In this document: positions 48,520 to 60,699 of the stretch, one piece after another
Numbering within the stretch: the stretch's first letter is position 1
Layout: every line of letters begins with the position of its first letter
Origin: Tulasnella sp. 424
Lineage: Eukaryota; Basidiomycota; Agaricomycetes; Cantharellales; Tulasnellaceae
DNA: 64,000 nt
Assembly: GCA_019633425.1 (NCBI GenBank)
Contig: WSUB01000146.1
Location: 37,134-101,133 of the forward strand
Direction of reading: 5' to 3'
The notes under the pieces: model-generated
Database searches by the model: none
What the model saw: only the letters and a program-made list of their open reading frames with translations
What the model was told of the DNA's origin: nothing
Program-made: the position numbers and the translations under genes

Positions 48520-49430
48520 GGTAATTCCATCCATTGACCTCGTCCGACCGCGAACAACCCCTGCAAAAGTATCGGGGTTCTCATCCCCAGCATCTTCAAC
48601 CGCCAGCCTGCCGTCACCCAGGGACCATATGTGGTATTCGAGACCGACACGTCATCGTCCTCGTCGTCCTCGCCCTCGTCAACGACGACGTCGACAGCGC
48701 ATGGCGGACTTTTAACTCAAGTAGAAATGTATATCGTACTGCATATACTCGTTCTGATCAGTGCCCGACACCTTTTATGCAGTCGTCGCGTTCGGACTGG
48801 TCGCCGTCGTCAGGGCGTACATCCCTCACGGTGGCTCCATCGTTAATAGAATATTTACAAATGGGCTGCATTGATGCGCTCGATACACCCGGTTAGCTTG
48901 TATGGTTTGAAGATGTGAGCGGCCGCAAGTAACTAAATGTTTGCCTTCCGCCGCCGTCGACGATGACGACGACGCGTCGGTCTAGAGAGCCATCTATGGT
49001 CCCTGGCGGTGACGGGATGACGTCGCATGAGATGACGATCCTAGAGGTAAGGACCCTGACGCTCTTGGAGGAGCTATTCGGACGACGTCATCTCCGACGG
49101 GTTGCTAGCTGGCAAGCCCCAAGGGTCCCCAATTGCAAAGCGTTATCTATAGGTAACATGTCCCAGGCGATACCGGTGACTCTGGGCAGTATAACCTAAT
49201 CGCACGTCTTTGGTGTACGCTCTGAGGAACACTCACACTCGGTGCTCTCCTTAAATACAAGACACATTTGCATTTGCCTACGTATACAGAGCGAGAGAAC
49301 AGGTAAAGTAAACTGCAATGCGTAGAAGCAACGCACAAGAACAATGGAACCAAGCAAGAGGAGACACAGAAAAAAAAGAGAAGAGAAGAGAAAAGGAAAG
49401 AAAAACAACAGACGCTCTCAGTGATAGTCC
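48520..49430. repeat. Spacer block, copy 3
   Basis: It is colinear with 35125-36140 but lacks the 99-bp foldback element. It ends in the same A/G-rich run before the zinc-finger relic. Confidence 0.7.
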
Positions 49431-49434
49431 TCCC

Positions 49435-49770
49435 ATGTGACGGAACTTGTTACCTTCCCTCGTGAAGTGCTTGCCGCATATCTCGCACGTAAAACGCTTC
49501 TCGCCCGCGTTCGGATTGTAAGGCCAGGCTCGCCAATGTCGCCCTGGTTTAAAGGTCAGGCTCCCGAGGCACCGACCCGAAGAGTAATTGGTGCGGGCAG
49601 CGCGAGGGGCTTGCTCAAGGGTTGACCGTCGGACTTCTTGGTCGGTTCGAGAGGCTTAACAGTAGCGTCGAACTGAAACGAGAACTACCCCGGATAGGAG
49701 ATACACGATCGCTGGGCGGGTCGAGGATCCGACGGACCTGTAGTATGTTCTTGAAGCTCGTTAGCTACCG
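49435..49770 (-). pseudogene. C2H2 zinc-finger fragment, copy 2 (broken)
   Basis: Related to 36145-36480. It retains EKRFTCEICGKHFTREGNKF, but there is an in-frame stop (CCGGGGTAG) upstream. An indel also changes the last residues so that the final His is lost. Non-functional as read. Confidence 0.65.
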
Positions 49771-49834
49771 GCGCTTAACGTGTACGCAGAAATTGAAATA
49801 TATGGATGAAATTTCTATTGTGTGCATGAGAAAG

Positions 49835-52800
49835 CTAAAGTCCCAACAACTCAGAAACATCAATTATAAGAAACATTCTATCGGAATGGAAAGCTAGTCT
49901 TCCATGAGAGAAAAGGATTGTTGATGAAAACATTCTCCGATGGTGAACAGGCACCCATAGCAAGCGCCTAGATCCATGGGATATCCAGCCTGACTTGAAG
50001 TGGAGCTTGCTGACAGTGGAAATCTGTAAGGATCCGGTATATATTTGGCGAGTGAGAGTATCCCACAGTTGGACAGTCCCATCGTCTGATCCAGATGCCA
50101 GAACCTTACTGTCCGGATAAAAGACAACGGAAATGATCCAGGCCATGTGACCAGTCAGAGGGTCACCCAACTGTGCCCCGGTCCGAGCATCCCATAATCG
50201 AACTGTGTTGTCTCCCGACCCAGATGCCAGAACGTTGCCGTCCGGCGAAAAGACAACGGAACTGATCCAGGCCGTGTGACCGGTCAGAGGGTCACCCAAC
50301 TGTGCCCCAGTTCGAGCATCCCATAATCGAACCGTCTTGTCTTTCGACCCAGATGCCAGAACCTTGCCGTCCGGCGAAAAGACAACGGACGCGATGTACG
50401 CCGTGTGACCAGTCAGAGGGTCACCCAACTGTGCCCCAGTCCGAGCATCCCATAATCGAACTGTATTGTCTCCCGACCCAGATGCCAGAACGTTGCCGTC
50501 CGGCGAAAAGACAACGGAACTGATCCAGGCCGTGTGACCGGTCAGAGAGTCACCCAACTGTGCCCCAGTTCGAGCATCCCATAATCGAACCGTCTTGTCA
50601 CACGACCCAGATGCCAGAACGTTGCCGTCCGGCGAAAAGACAACGGACCTGATCCCCTCCGTGTGACCGGTTAGAGGGTCGCCCATCTGTGGCACAGTCC
50701 GAGCATCCCATAATCGAACCGTGTAGTCTTCCGATGCAGATGCCAGAACCCTGCCGTCCGGCGAAAAGACAACGGACCAGATCGAGTCCGTGTGAGCGGT
50801 CAGAGGGTCACCCAACTGTGCCCCGGTCCTAGCATCCCATAATCGAACCGTGTTGTCACACGACCCAGATGCCAGAACGTTGCTGTCCGGCGAAAAGACA
50901 ACGCACGCAATCCACTCCGTGTGACCGGCCAGAGGGTCACCCAACTGTGCCCCAGTCCGAGCATCCCATAATCGAACCGTCTTGTCTCCCGACCCCGATG
51001 CCAGAACCTTGCCGTCCGGCGAAAAGACAACGGACGTGATCCGCTCCGTGTGACCGGTCAGAGGGTCGCCCAACTGTGTCCCAGTCCGAGCATCCCATAA
51101 TCGAACCGTCTTGTCAAACGACGCAGATGCCAGAACCTTGCTGTCCGGCGAAAAGACAACGGACCTGATCCCCTCCGTGTGACCGGTCAGAGGGTCACCC
51201 ATCTGTGTCCCAGTCCGAGCATCCCATAATCGAGACGTCTTGTCTCCCGACCCAGATGCCAGAACCTTGCCGTCCGGCGAAAAGACAACGGACGTGATCG
51301 GGTCCGTGTGACCGGTCAGAGGGTCACCCAGCTGTGCTCCAGTCCGAGCATCCCATAATCGAACCGTCTTGTCGTTCGACCCAGATGCCAGAACGTTGCC
51401 GTCCGGCGAAAAGACAACGAAGCTGATCGACTCCGTGTGACCGGTCAGAGGGTCAGCCAACTGTGCCCCAGTCCGAGCATCCCATAATCGAACCGTGTTG
51501 TCTTCCGACCCAGATGCCAGAACCTTGCTGTCCGGCGAAAAGGCAGCGGACGTGATCCACTCCGTGTGACCGGTCAGAGGGTCACCCAGCTGTGCTCCAG
51601 TCTGAGCATCCAATAACCGAACCATTTCGTCCTTCAATACACATGCTATAACCCCACCATCCGGTGAAAATACGATCTTGAATACAGATGACCCGAAGGA
51701 CGATGTCCAAACGTTAGCTGGCCAACTTTGCTGCCGCTTGCCATGAACAATCGTAGTTGTTGCGCGACCACCATACTTTGCCCACAGCTGTGTCCCCGAG
51801 GGACAGTGGGGAAGAGCTGAAGCGTAGATGTGCAGCACGCCGAACGAAATTGGCTCAACAGACGATGCGATGAATCGCTGGATGTCATTCCAGAGGGTGG
51901 CCAGGTCACTGCCAATCATCTCGGGGGGCCATTGCTGTGAACGCCAGGGTCAGTCCATTTGGAGCATCTTCTGCAATATAATTTGGGTCGTGATGCTTAC
52001 CTGAAGCCACCGGTCCACTTGCTTTGCTACCGTAAACGCCTCATTTGTTACTCCGATCAAACTCATGACTTCGAGCCAGGCCAGGAGCTTCTCCTCGCTA
52101 ATCATTTTGAACTTGGGTAGGACATCGTTGGCAGCCGCTTCCTTTGTCTCCGACCATGGTATCCCAGTTGTTAAGTGAATGGACCAAGAACGGCAGCAGT
52201 ACTGAAGTCCCTTGGGCACATGACTCTCTACCGCATCTTGGACCTCAGAATTCGCCTTCGAAAGGTCGGACAGGTCACAGATGTTTTCCCTCAGGTCGCG
52301 TTCCATGATCCCGAGGCTTATACCTGCGAGGCGGTGATGGGCTTGACCCGGTTCAATGAAATAATGCTGATCGCTCCGTTTGCGGGTCACCAGGAGGTCG
52401 CGAATGGACGTGTGCATCAACTGCAAGGGTTCGTGTAGGGATGAAGGGATGTGAAGGAGGGAGTTGAGGTCCGCGAGAAGGTCGCCCCGAAGAAACTGTA
52501 CAGTATCCTCCTGACCCTCGAAGATTTCGTGGTCGGCGTGCAGGAAGGCGATGACCTCGAGTGATACAGGATAGGGAGCTACTACGAGGGTTTCCAGCAC
52601 CCAGGACAACAGTTGTTCTCGCATCGAGTGTTTTGCCGCCTTGTCGAACGCCTTCGAAAGAATTTGGCGGTACAAATAATCGAGTTCGCCCCATTTTGAC
52701 GAGTGTTGTAGCAATTCCTGCAGTCGCTGAGCAGGCGCCCTTTCACCGATGTACGTAATCGCCGTACGAGCCCATTGGAATAGACCTTGGGACATCTTGA

Positions 52801-55164
52801 CCATGCCTTCAACATGCGCCGAGGAAGCCCAGTTCTCGGGAAGGTCATGGTCCTCTCGGATTTGCGCGAACGAGTGTTGAATAAACCTGGTGATATCTCC
52901 AAACACGTGGGATACCGAGTCGAGGTCCTCGGCGTGCCACTTCCTCGGTTCGAGCGCGACAAGGAGCGGTGCTTCGGGGCGACATGTGAGTAAGAATTTG
53001 ACGTTGGTAGGGAGGAGTGAGGAGTGCCGATCAATGAGCCGAACGAAGCGCACCGCTTCGGCGACGTTCTCGCATTCGTCAAGGGCATCGACGATGATTA
53101 GGATTGGGTGGACGTGGTCCTGCAGTTTCCCGAGCGATCCGACGAGGAGAGTCTTGAACTGCTGGTCGAGGCGTTCCTCTGCGATGTCTTCGTTCTCCCT
53201 CACGCAAGCCAGGATCGCGTTCTTCACTTCCGGGACTAAGCCTTTCCCAAGTTGCCTGGCGAGGGCACAGATAAACTGACCGTCCGACGTATTCTGGCCG
53301 CGGCGGAAGTGAAAGATGGCACAAGACCCCTTCGACGCCCAGGTATGGGCAACCGTGGAGGCGATCGTCGATTTCCCGCGTCCCGCCATTCCTCGGATCC
53401 AGAGAACGCGCTCCGCCGAGGTCGAGGTGTCTTTGATCCACTTGTTTATGCGGTCCAGGATTTCGACTCTCGTGCCGGGAAGGCATACGACTTCTTCAAT
53501 CGAGCTTCCTCTCGCTCCGTGATTTCCATCCCCGAGGCAGGCGAGAAGACGTCGTCGCTCCGCTCGCAGCTCGCTATTCTCTAAAGTAAAGGCGTCAGAG
53601 CAAGTTATTTACAAGCGAGCGTAACAATACATACTTAGTTCTATTACGAGGTCGGAGGTTTTCAGACTGACGAGCAGCTATTATCGAAACAAGGTGAGGC
53701 CATTGAGACGAGCGATATGAATGCATTACGAACCTGCATTTCTTCCAACGCATTCTGAAGGGTATCTTGATGTCCCTTTAGTTCTTCAGCATGGTCGCTA
53801 GCCGAAAAGGCCTTCTTGAAACGGCCCAAGGAATTCCAGCGGCTAGCTTTGTTCTCGATGCGTTCAAGCTCCCTACGCAATATTCGATGTTATCCGGGTT
53901 CTTTGATTGGAGAGAACCGACGCACCCATGCAAATCATGGATATATGTAGCCAATTCGTCGCCGTCCTCTGCATTCGATTTCTTCTTGATGTGTTCGAGA
54001 TATGTGGATAACTTGGACGTGTGGGAAGCCAGCTCCTTTGCCACGTCCTCGTTCTTGTCCATAGTCTGGAGATCCCAGGTTAGAGAGTAAATAGATAGAG
54101 GAATGGGACGAGTCTCACCTCAATCATTTCGACAAACGCCAATCCAACTTTAGCGGCGACTCCGACAAAGTCGCCAACTGCAGGAATTGTTCCAGATACG
54201 GTTTCAACGGTCTTGAATGTTTTCCTAGCGGCAGTTAGGACTGCGTCTCGGACGGGACTACGGCTTTCCTGATTGTTGGGGATGTCAGGTGGAGAGCCTT
54301 GGGTGGATGCTTGCTGACTAGTTGCAAGCACTTCGGAAGTAGGTTCTTCGGCGGTCTTTGGCCGGAGAGCTGAAGAAATCGACGATTCCGGAGCACGCGA
54401 GGCGTCAAATGGGAGCGTAGCTGGCTGATTCTGAAGGCCAGAGGGCATTTCTGAGTGTTCCACGCTCTCTAACGAGGTAGGACCTGGCATCAGTCGGCGT
54501 GGCGTGTGGACGAGCCTGAGGACGCTGCTTACCTATCACGGGCATACTTTCTAAGCGGCTCTGTAAGGACAAATGAGCGACCCCATGACACGAAATAAAA
54601 TATGCCAATTTATACACTCACGCGAAGCGTTGTCGAGGCCTTTTCGATATCTTCCCGACATGTCTGCAATACCTGGGTGCATTTGCCGGGACGTAGCGAA
54701 GAGATCGTGCGCTTGATTCCAGCCCTGAAACCCCTTTCCTTCCTTCCGTACTTCTCCGATGCGTTCTTCAGATTGGCTTCCACCACTTCCAGAACACTGT
54801 CGGGCCAAGGTTTAGCACATTATCAGGCCTGCGGAAGGCCATACATACCGGATGAACTCCTCAGCGGAATCTTTGACTGGAGATACGTCTTGAAGAAGGT
54901 CGGGTAAGACTTTGATCGTCTGAACCAGCTTTTGCACAGCATCTTTCGATTCAGGGGGCCAGTTGGTATCCTGGGGTATCGAGGATGTCAGCGGACAGGC
55001 ATTGCCGTATTACTGGCAGGCGGGATCACCTCTAGTAGAGTCAATGTAGCGCTCTTCGTGAGCTTCCCTTTATCGCTGAGCTCTTGCGTTGAGACAGTAT
55101 TTGTTGGAACTGGGGGGGATCGTTCGGATGTCGCAGGCGGTTTTGGAGGCGGTTGGCGTAACAT
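49835..55164 (-). CDS. NLR3: helical/MLKL-like N-terminus, NACHT, WD40 (13 repeats)
   Basis: Ten exons: 55164-55030, 54970-54849, 54796-54622, 54560-54533, 54468-54119, 54065-53926, 53872-53734, 53677-53635, 53580-52001 and 51934-49835. They total 4812 nt, or 1603 aa, all phases consistent. Domains are as in NLR2: a four-helix region, NACHT (GMAGRGKST; LIIVDALDEC) and WD40. It exceeds NLR2 mainly by three whole WD40 units (129 aa). The exon 6 donor is GTGCGT after CATGG, and the exon 6 acceptor is the same shifted one as in NLR1. The start lies 263 bp from the end of an alpha-SNAP relic, so its promoter must be in or next to that relic. Likely an innate-immunity or allorecognition receptor. 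Confidence 0.9.
50050..51690 (-). repeat. WD40-coding tandem array of NLR3
   Basis: About thirteen 129-bp units. Two units (coding ...AWISSVVFSPDGNVLASGSG) are essentially identical and separated by one different unit, which suggests a recent two-unit duplication. As in the other arrays, the same few positions vary. Confidence 0.88.
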
Positions 55165-55427
55165 GATTTGCGGTGTACAAGACGAGAGGTTAGAGGAGGT
55201 GGTTGGGGAGGACAAGTGAAGTGAGAGAGGGAAAGGGAGCGGTACCTGGTGCAACGAGCGCTCAACACAGCCCCGGGGGGAGGCTTGGACAGCTTCTTGG
55301 AGCAAATGCGCATCAACAAGCCACCCGAGTTTACAAATGTCCTGACCAGTACGTGCTATTATAATTATAATTACATCGTCCACATGTATAGATGGTTGGT
55401 AAAGGAGGAAAATGGATATCGAGAGAT

Positions 55428-56697
55428 TTACAGTAGGATGGGTTCATCCTGGATACCCTTCTTAATCTTCAATAGCAGCTGGGGCTTCCAGTTATCCAGT
55501 TTCGTTACCTGAAGGTAAAGATATTGTAGTAAGCAGTTAGCCAGCCGCTCATGCAAGAGACAATGTCCGACGAAACGACCACCGACCTGGTCGTACTCGT
55601 AAACAGCGCCGGTGAAGGCCTCCTGATCGCCCCTCTCTACAGCTTCTATTAACGCGAGAAGGAACCTCGCTTCTCGAGTTGAGGGGAAAGTGAGGTCTGC
55701 TTTCGAATAGTCGTCAAACTTCCTCCGGGCGGTTACAGCGTCCTGGGCGTAATTAAAGACCAACATCAGTGCTCTCGCAGAACAAAATGGGATAGAATTA
55801 GCCCGGGAAGGATGGCGCACCTGAGCGGCGAGAGCGCAAAGACCAGCACGCAACCAGTATTCCTTCACATTGTACTTTGTCAACTGTGAACCGAGAGAGT
55901 GCTGGGCGACTTCGTCCTAAAGCTTGATAGCTTCATGCCAGCGATCGAGCTCGACCAAAAGATCCGCTGCGTCTTTCTTACATGAACTCGCGGTGCTGGA
56001 TGAGGGATTAAGGTTGAATGATGGGTGTTCAAGGACTCCAGCAAGATGGCATGGAAGACGTACGCTTTGGCGTCCTCCTGACTGTACCAGTCGGCTGCCC
56101 GGAGGTACGCTTCCGCGGCTTTGCCCACGTCGTGATTCTCCTGCAGGTAAATTTGCCCGATTTCCTTCTCTCGATCCGCAGCTTGGCGGAACCTGTCCAG
56201 CCTTTGGAGCAGATCCACGGTTTGGCCGAGGGCCGCAGCTGCCACTGTGGGTGGGTGAAGAGACACAACGAAGAAAGGTCCCAACGGTGAGTACGATAGC
56301 GGCGTAGGACCATGAAGAAAACGACAGCTCACGATCGGGATATCCTTGCTAGTACGCCTTGGCCGCATTCCAATACGCATTCGCAGCGTCGTCCCTCTCT
56401 CTGCCGCTGACCCGACATTTCGCCTCCCGCATGTAAGCGTCCCCACTTTCCTTGAAAAGCCGCTCGACCTTGAAGTTATTCACTGCTTCCTTGAAGAGGT
56501 CACCTACGCGGTTGGATTCGAGGGGAGGCGCAATCAGCGTCGGCTCGCCCTCGTGCGGATCTAATGTCGTAAGGAATGCGTCGCTCACCGGCTTCCTCAT
56601 ACTTGGTTGAAGACGACCCGAACCACCCGACACTTGAGTTATATCATTTCTTTGCCTTCGCGAGGAATTCTTGCGCTGGTGAAATTTTCGGTGATGG
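55428..56697 (-). pseudogene. alpha-SNAP (Sec17) relic 3
   Basis: The most complete relic. It keeps FLAKAKK, SSVGWFGSSSTKYEEAG, DLFKEAVNNFKVERLFKESG, AAALGQTVDLLQRLDRF, DAVTARRKFDDYSKADLTFP and the C-terminal VTKLDNWKPQLLLKIKKGIQ. The start ATG is lost near 56690. Three in-frame stops are seen: TGA just after FLAKAKK, TAG in place of Lys after NAAKAY (about 56352), and TAG in KLYDE (about 55919). Introns and their splice sites are otherwise preserved, so inactivation looks relatively recent. Confidence 0.85.
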
Positions 56698-56747
56698 TGG
56701 ATGTTGATGTGGTTTAAGGAGGAGGCTGTTTAGAGCGAGGAGCTAAC

Positions 56748-57015
56748 GATTCGGCAGTCCAAGTCTCAATGACCGAATCGTGTCGCGCGTGACGGTCTTT
56801 GGGCGCTTACGTCCGCACACCGTTTTCGACCAATCAAATCGCTCCCTCTTAGTCGATCACACACAAGTACTTAAATCGGGGGAATTTATTGCGCGAGGAT
56901 ATTTTGGCAACCATATTCGGACGTACAAGAGGGGGTGATGGAGCAGGCTCAGAGCCTCAGACAGTCCTCCGTCGGAAAACGGAGTTGGTTATGTCCGACA
57001 GGGTCTAGGCAGGGT
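56748..57015. repeat. Dispersed block also found at 47600-47899
   Basis: Second copy of the block described at 47600. It is continuous past the point where the other copy is interrupted by a TIR element. It lies between the alpha-SNAP relic and the alpha-kinase gene. Confidence 0.75.
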
Positions 57016-57151
57016 CTTCGGCGACGCATTGCTCTTCATATGGGAGATGGTTACGCTATCCTTTACCAAAATAGAATGCTAATCAAATACATGAACGAGA
57101 CGGGCCGGCGTGAATAAGATAAGCGAGCAATGCTCAAGCTCTGCGGGCCTC

Positions 57152-59627
57152 TTATTCAACATGGCGGACAACATGGTCATACTTAGGAGGCTCCGGCTTG
57201 TCAACCTGGGCTTCGAAGAACTGCTCGCCGGGCTTGTTGTCTTCTCCGTCGTCGATCGCTAGGACTGTCTGCGTGGCTGAAGGTCGCTGATCGTCGGGTG
57301 CAGTGGGTTCGATCTTGTCAAGGCCGAGGGCTTGGCAGATAGCGTTGCAGCGATGCTGGGCCTTCCACGCTTCGATGCCGGCGTCGCCGTTGTTGTGAAA
57401 GAACATGTCTCGATCCCCACCAAACCGACTATGAATAAGATACTCATGTTCTCATTACATTATTCAAGATGAGGTGTAACGATGCTCACCTCATATGGCA
57501 CATAGGGTCAAATAACGCGAGGACGGCAATCCCGTCGTTTTTCATCTCAGCCAATACACGCATCGCTTAGCAGATGATGAACATCAGTAATCGAAGTACA
57601 AGAGAAGAGCTGGCTTGCCCCTAACCTTGGAGGTCTACCAAGACCAAATTTCCCCTGCTCGCAATTAAGCTGTAGTGTGCCAACGCGTCGGCAGTCCCTC
57701 CAGCAGCTCCCGCATTCCTTCCGGCCTGGTTAACGCCGGAGAACTTGACGGGCTTTTCGGCTCGACTGCGGAGAGGTTCGCAAATATAGTGTTGTTTCAT
57801 GCCGTCGATGAGGGTTACTTCTCTCGCAATGAAGGTTTGAGGGATCGCGAAAGCTAATAAACATCAAACGTGGATTAGAGTCTATGAGCTTTCGCCAAAT
57901 CTACAACTTACGGTGGATATCCACAATCTCTCCCACTCCAGGGACTTTCCTGACGTGGCGCCGAAAGCCTTGCAGCTGAGTCTGTAAGATTGCCGCGCGG
58001 ACAAGTTCCCCTTCAAGGAAAGTCAAGTTGGTCCGTGTGTCATCGCTCGGAAGAATCGAATCTTTAAACTGCTTTGCGGCAAACTCTTCCTCTCCGACCC
58101 TCAGCTACCGAGCAAGTAAGCGACCGCACTGCTACAACGTGAAAGGAAATCACTGACGATAAACACATCCTTAGTCTCTCCGGACGTATTGAACGCAGTC
58201 TCCGTGACCGTTCCACTGATCGGCTCTCCTCCGGGTTCTCGAACCGCCCAGGTCTTTCCATAAACGGCAGCATAACGCTTGCGGAAAACAATCTGTCGAG
58301 TTGAAGGAGCGACCCGTTTCTCGACAAACTTCTCGGGACCTGTAGGTATGTCATTGATCAGCTCTGTCTAGTTACCGATGCAAAATAAGTATTAAGGTAC
58401 TTACTTTGCGGGACCTTCGCACTTGCTCGGGTCACGGGCCGTCCTCCTGGAATCGCTCCTTCCTCCTCGGATGAGGAGAAGTCATCGACCTTCCGTTTCG
58501 TTCTGGAGATTGAGCGGTGTGTGTTCGTTGAGCTCCCTTCATCGGAGTAAGCAAAAGGACTGAATGACATGGAGAGCGACGAATAGTGGCTCTCGGCTCG
58601 CTGCTGATCAAAGGAATGGAGATAATGAAAGAGAACCCGTGTTTTAGAAGCGGGTTGCTTACCATCGCCAGCCTGTAGGTCAGATGCGCACTTAACACGA
58701 ACTGCTTTACCCCGCCACCCGACTTCTTCATCTCCTTGGACGCAAAAAACTGGCCAAACTTCTCCGGCTGGGCGAATGTTGCAACGAAGTTACCGAGCGT
58801 TTTGGCTTCTTCAGGGTCGAAAAAGATGTTGTCGATCTTGATCTTGGTGGTTGAGAATGACCAAGTTACATCCTCGCTACCGCAAGAGCAAGGTGTCAGA
58901 AAAGAGATGAACGGTTATGAGGGTCCGTTCGGAAGACGTACAAAGTAAGCTTTACTTGCTGACTCTGTTTCCACCAAGGCAAAATAAACCTCGTGAACAA
59001 GTCCAGCAGCACGGTCGCAAAAACCTCCGTAGGTCCGTAGTCCCTTGCTAGCCGTCCGAATGGATGGAGAGTGAGCGTGTCCTTGGGCCCATTCCACGTT
59101 AACTCGACAACGAGGAGGTACTTGAAATTGCCGACGTTCGAGCGCGCATTTGTGAGGCGCTCTTCATACTCGGCGGTTCTGGACGACTTTCCAGCAATCG
59201 GGGGAGGAACGGGTTGGCGAGGCCGTGGTTGAGGATGCGTGAGGCGATCTCACGAAGTCGCTCATAGTTATGTTGAATGGCGATCATTTTCTCGTCTGAC
59301 TCGGATAATCATGTTAAGTTTAATACCACAAACGGAAATAACAGGAAACTTACCTCGGTCAATACACTCCCCACAAGGACCATCCGCATCAGCGAGTCTT
59401 CCCCAAACCTTGCCACAGGCCAGGCACATGTTACCGCGCTTAGTGGCAAAATGGAGACCAAGGTTATATTAGAAAATAAGGTCCGTCTAATTTCAGTGAC
59501 ATACCTCGGCCTCCTCTTTAGGAATTTCCTTCTTGTCGTACGAAATATACAGTTTGCATCGCCCACAGATTTCGTCCCCGTTCATGAATTTGAAACGGGC
59601 GGAACAATGGGGGCATGACCCGGCCAT
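57152..59627 (-). CDS. Alpha-kinase (MHCK/eEF2K-type) with N-terminal zinc-ribbon-like region
   Basis: Eleven exons: 59627-59505, 59438-59354, 59295-59254, 59161-58956, 58872-58663, 58603-58405, 58339-58158, 58104-57912, 57853-57626, 57565-57490 and 57428-57152. They give 606 aa in frame. Residues 1-70 hold paired Cys motifs (CPHCS, CGRC, CLACG, CGEC), likely zinc-binding. The alpha-kinase domain, about 310-550, shows a beta-strand Lys (FRKRYAAVYGKTW), ICEPL, HYSLIASRGNLVLVDLQ with the catalytic D-x-Q, LFDPMCHM, and the zinc-binding HRCNAICQALGL. Alpha-kinases are atypical Ser/Thr kinases, expanded in mushrooms. The substrate here is unknown. Acceptors of the fourth and fifth exons are the least certain, but together they restore frame. 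Confidence 0.85.
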
Positions 59628-60690
59628 GAGGTGGGACAGGAGATGATGATGGAGTTAAGGTGGCAAGAGTTGGAATGTGGAAATGAACGGATTTGGAGGG
59701 ATGGTGAGCGACATTCGGTGTTCTTAATTGGGGACCTGCCTTAAAGGGATATCGCGTTCGCCCCCCCCTTGGAAACCTCGGCCGCCTGCCGGGGCTTTCT
59801 GTGGCAGTATTCGCTTTGATGATTGGGACCTCTGTAGATGCTATTGACGCAACATTGGAAGGTATAGTACTTCCCATTCCTATCTTACGATAATTTTCAC
59901 TGACCTCGGACGCCTTTCTCAACGCATTAGCTGCCGATTAGGATTGTTCTATGGCCTAGTTGTGACATATGTATACCATTAGCCCTATATACTCATTCCC
60001 TTCCATTGTATGGTGATTCAGCGCGTTGGCATGATTGTAGCAAGAGAACGGCGGCGGTCAAGCGCTCGAGCTCCGCAACTGCCCCCCACGAAATAGTCGC
60101 GCCCCTCACTCTTTACCATAGATGATAGCCGAACTGGTTTCGCGAATTCAGTGTCTTTATACTATTATTTTCCACGTTGAATCAAATGATTTGGCTTTGT
60201 GGTTCATGCTCGGCAGCTTGTGCAAAATGCGATGCCAGGGGTAACTCAAGGTAACGCAAATTTACGCAGATGCGACCCAAGGGGGAACCGAAACCTCCTT
60301 TTGTAATTTTTGACACTAAACCGTCTCCTCCATCAGCGAAATGTTTCAAATCCAATAATGATTCATTTTTACACTCTTCTTGTACAACAAATACGGCGAT
60401 CACATCGTCAAGGATGTGGACCGCCCTCGATTTACATATAAGGCATTAGTAGCCCTCCTCTGCCACTTTGGGGGAGCATCGAGCAACCAGCAAAAACTCC
60501 GGGCAAGGCATCGGGGTCTGCACTGGTGACAGCCACGACGACGACGGCGGCGGCGGCGGCGGTGGCAACGTCGGGGGTATCTTCGGCGGCGCGTCACGCT
60601 CTCGAGAGTGACATATGCTTGGGGTAGCAAGGGTGCCTCCGGGGTCCCTTGTCGGGGCTCAAATTCGCTTGCCGCGCGTGCCGTTTGTCC
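59628..60690. other. Intergenic with a GGC trinucleotide run
   Basis: Upstream flank of the alpha-kinase gene. A (GGC)n-like run lies at 60541-60565. Open frames here overlap no recognised domain. No gene was supported. Confidence 0.45.
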
Positions 60691-60699
60691 ATGGACTCT

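Noticed and set aside
59518..59922. Minus-strand frame of 134 codons upstream of the alpha-kinase
   Set aside because: It overlaps the kinase first exon in another frame and lacks conserved features.
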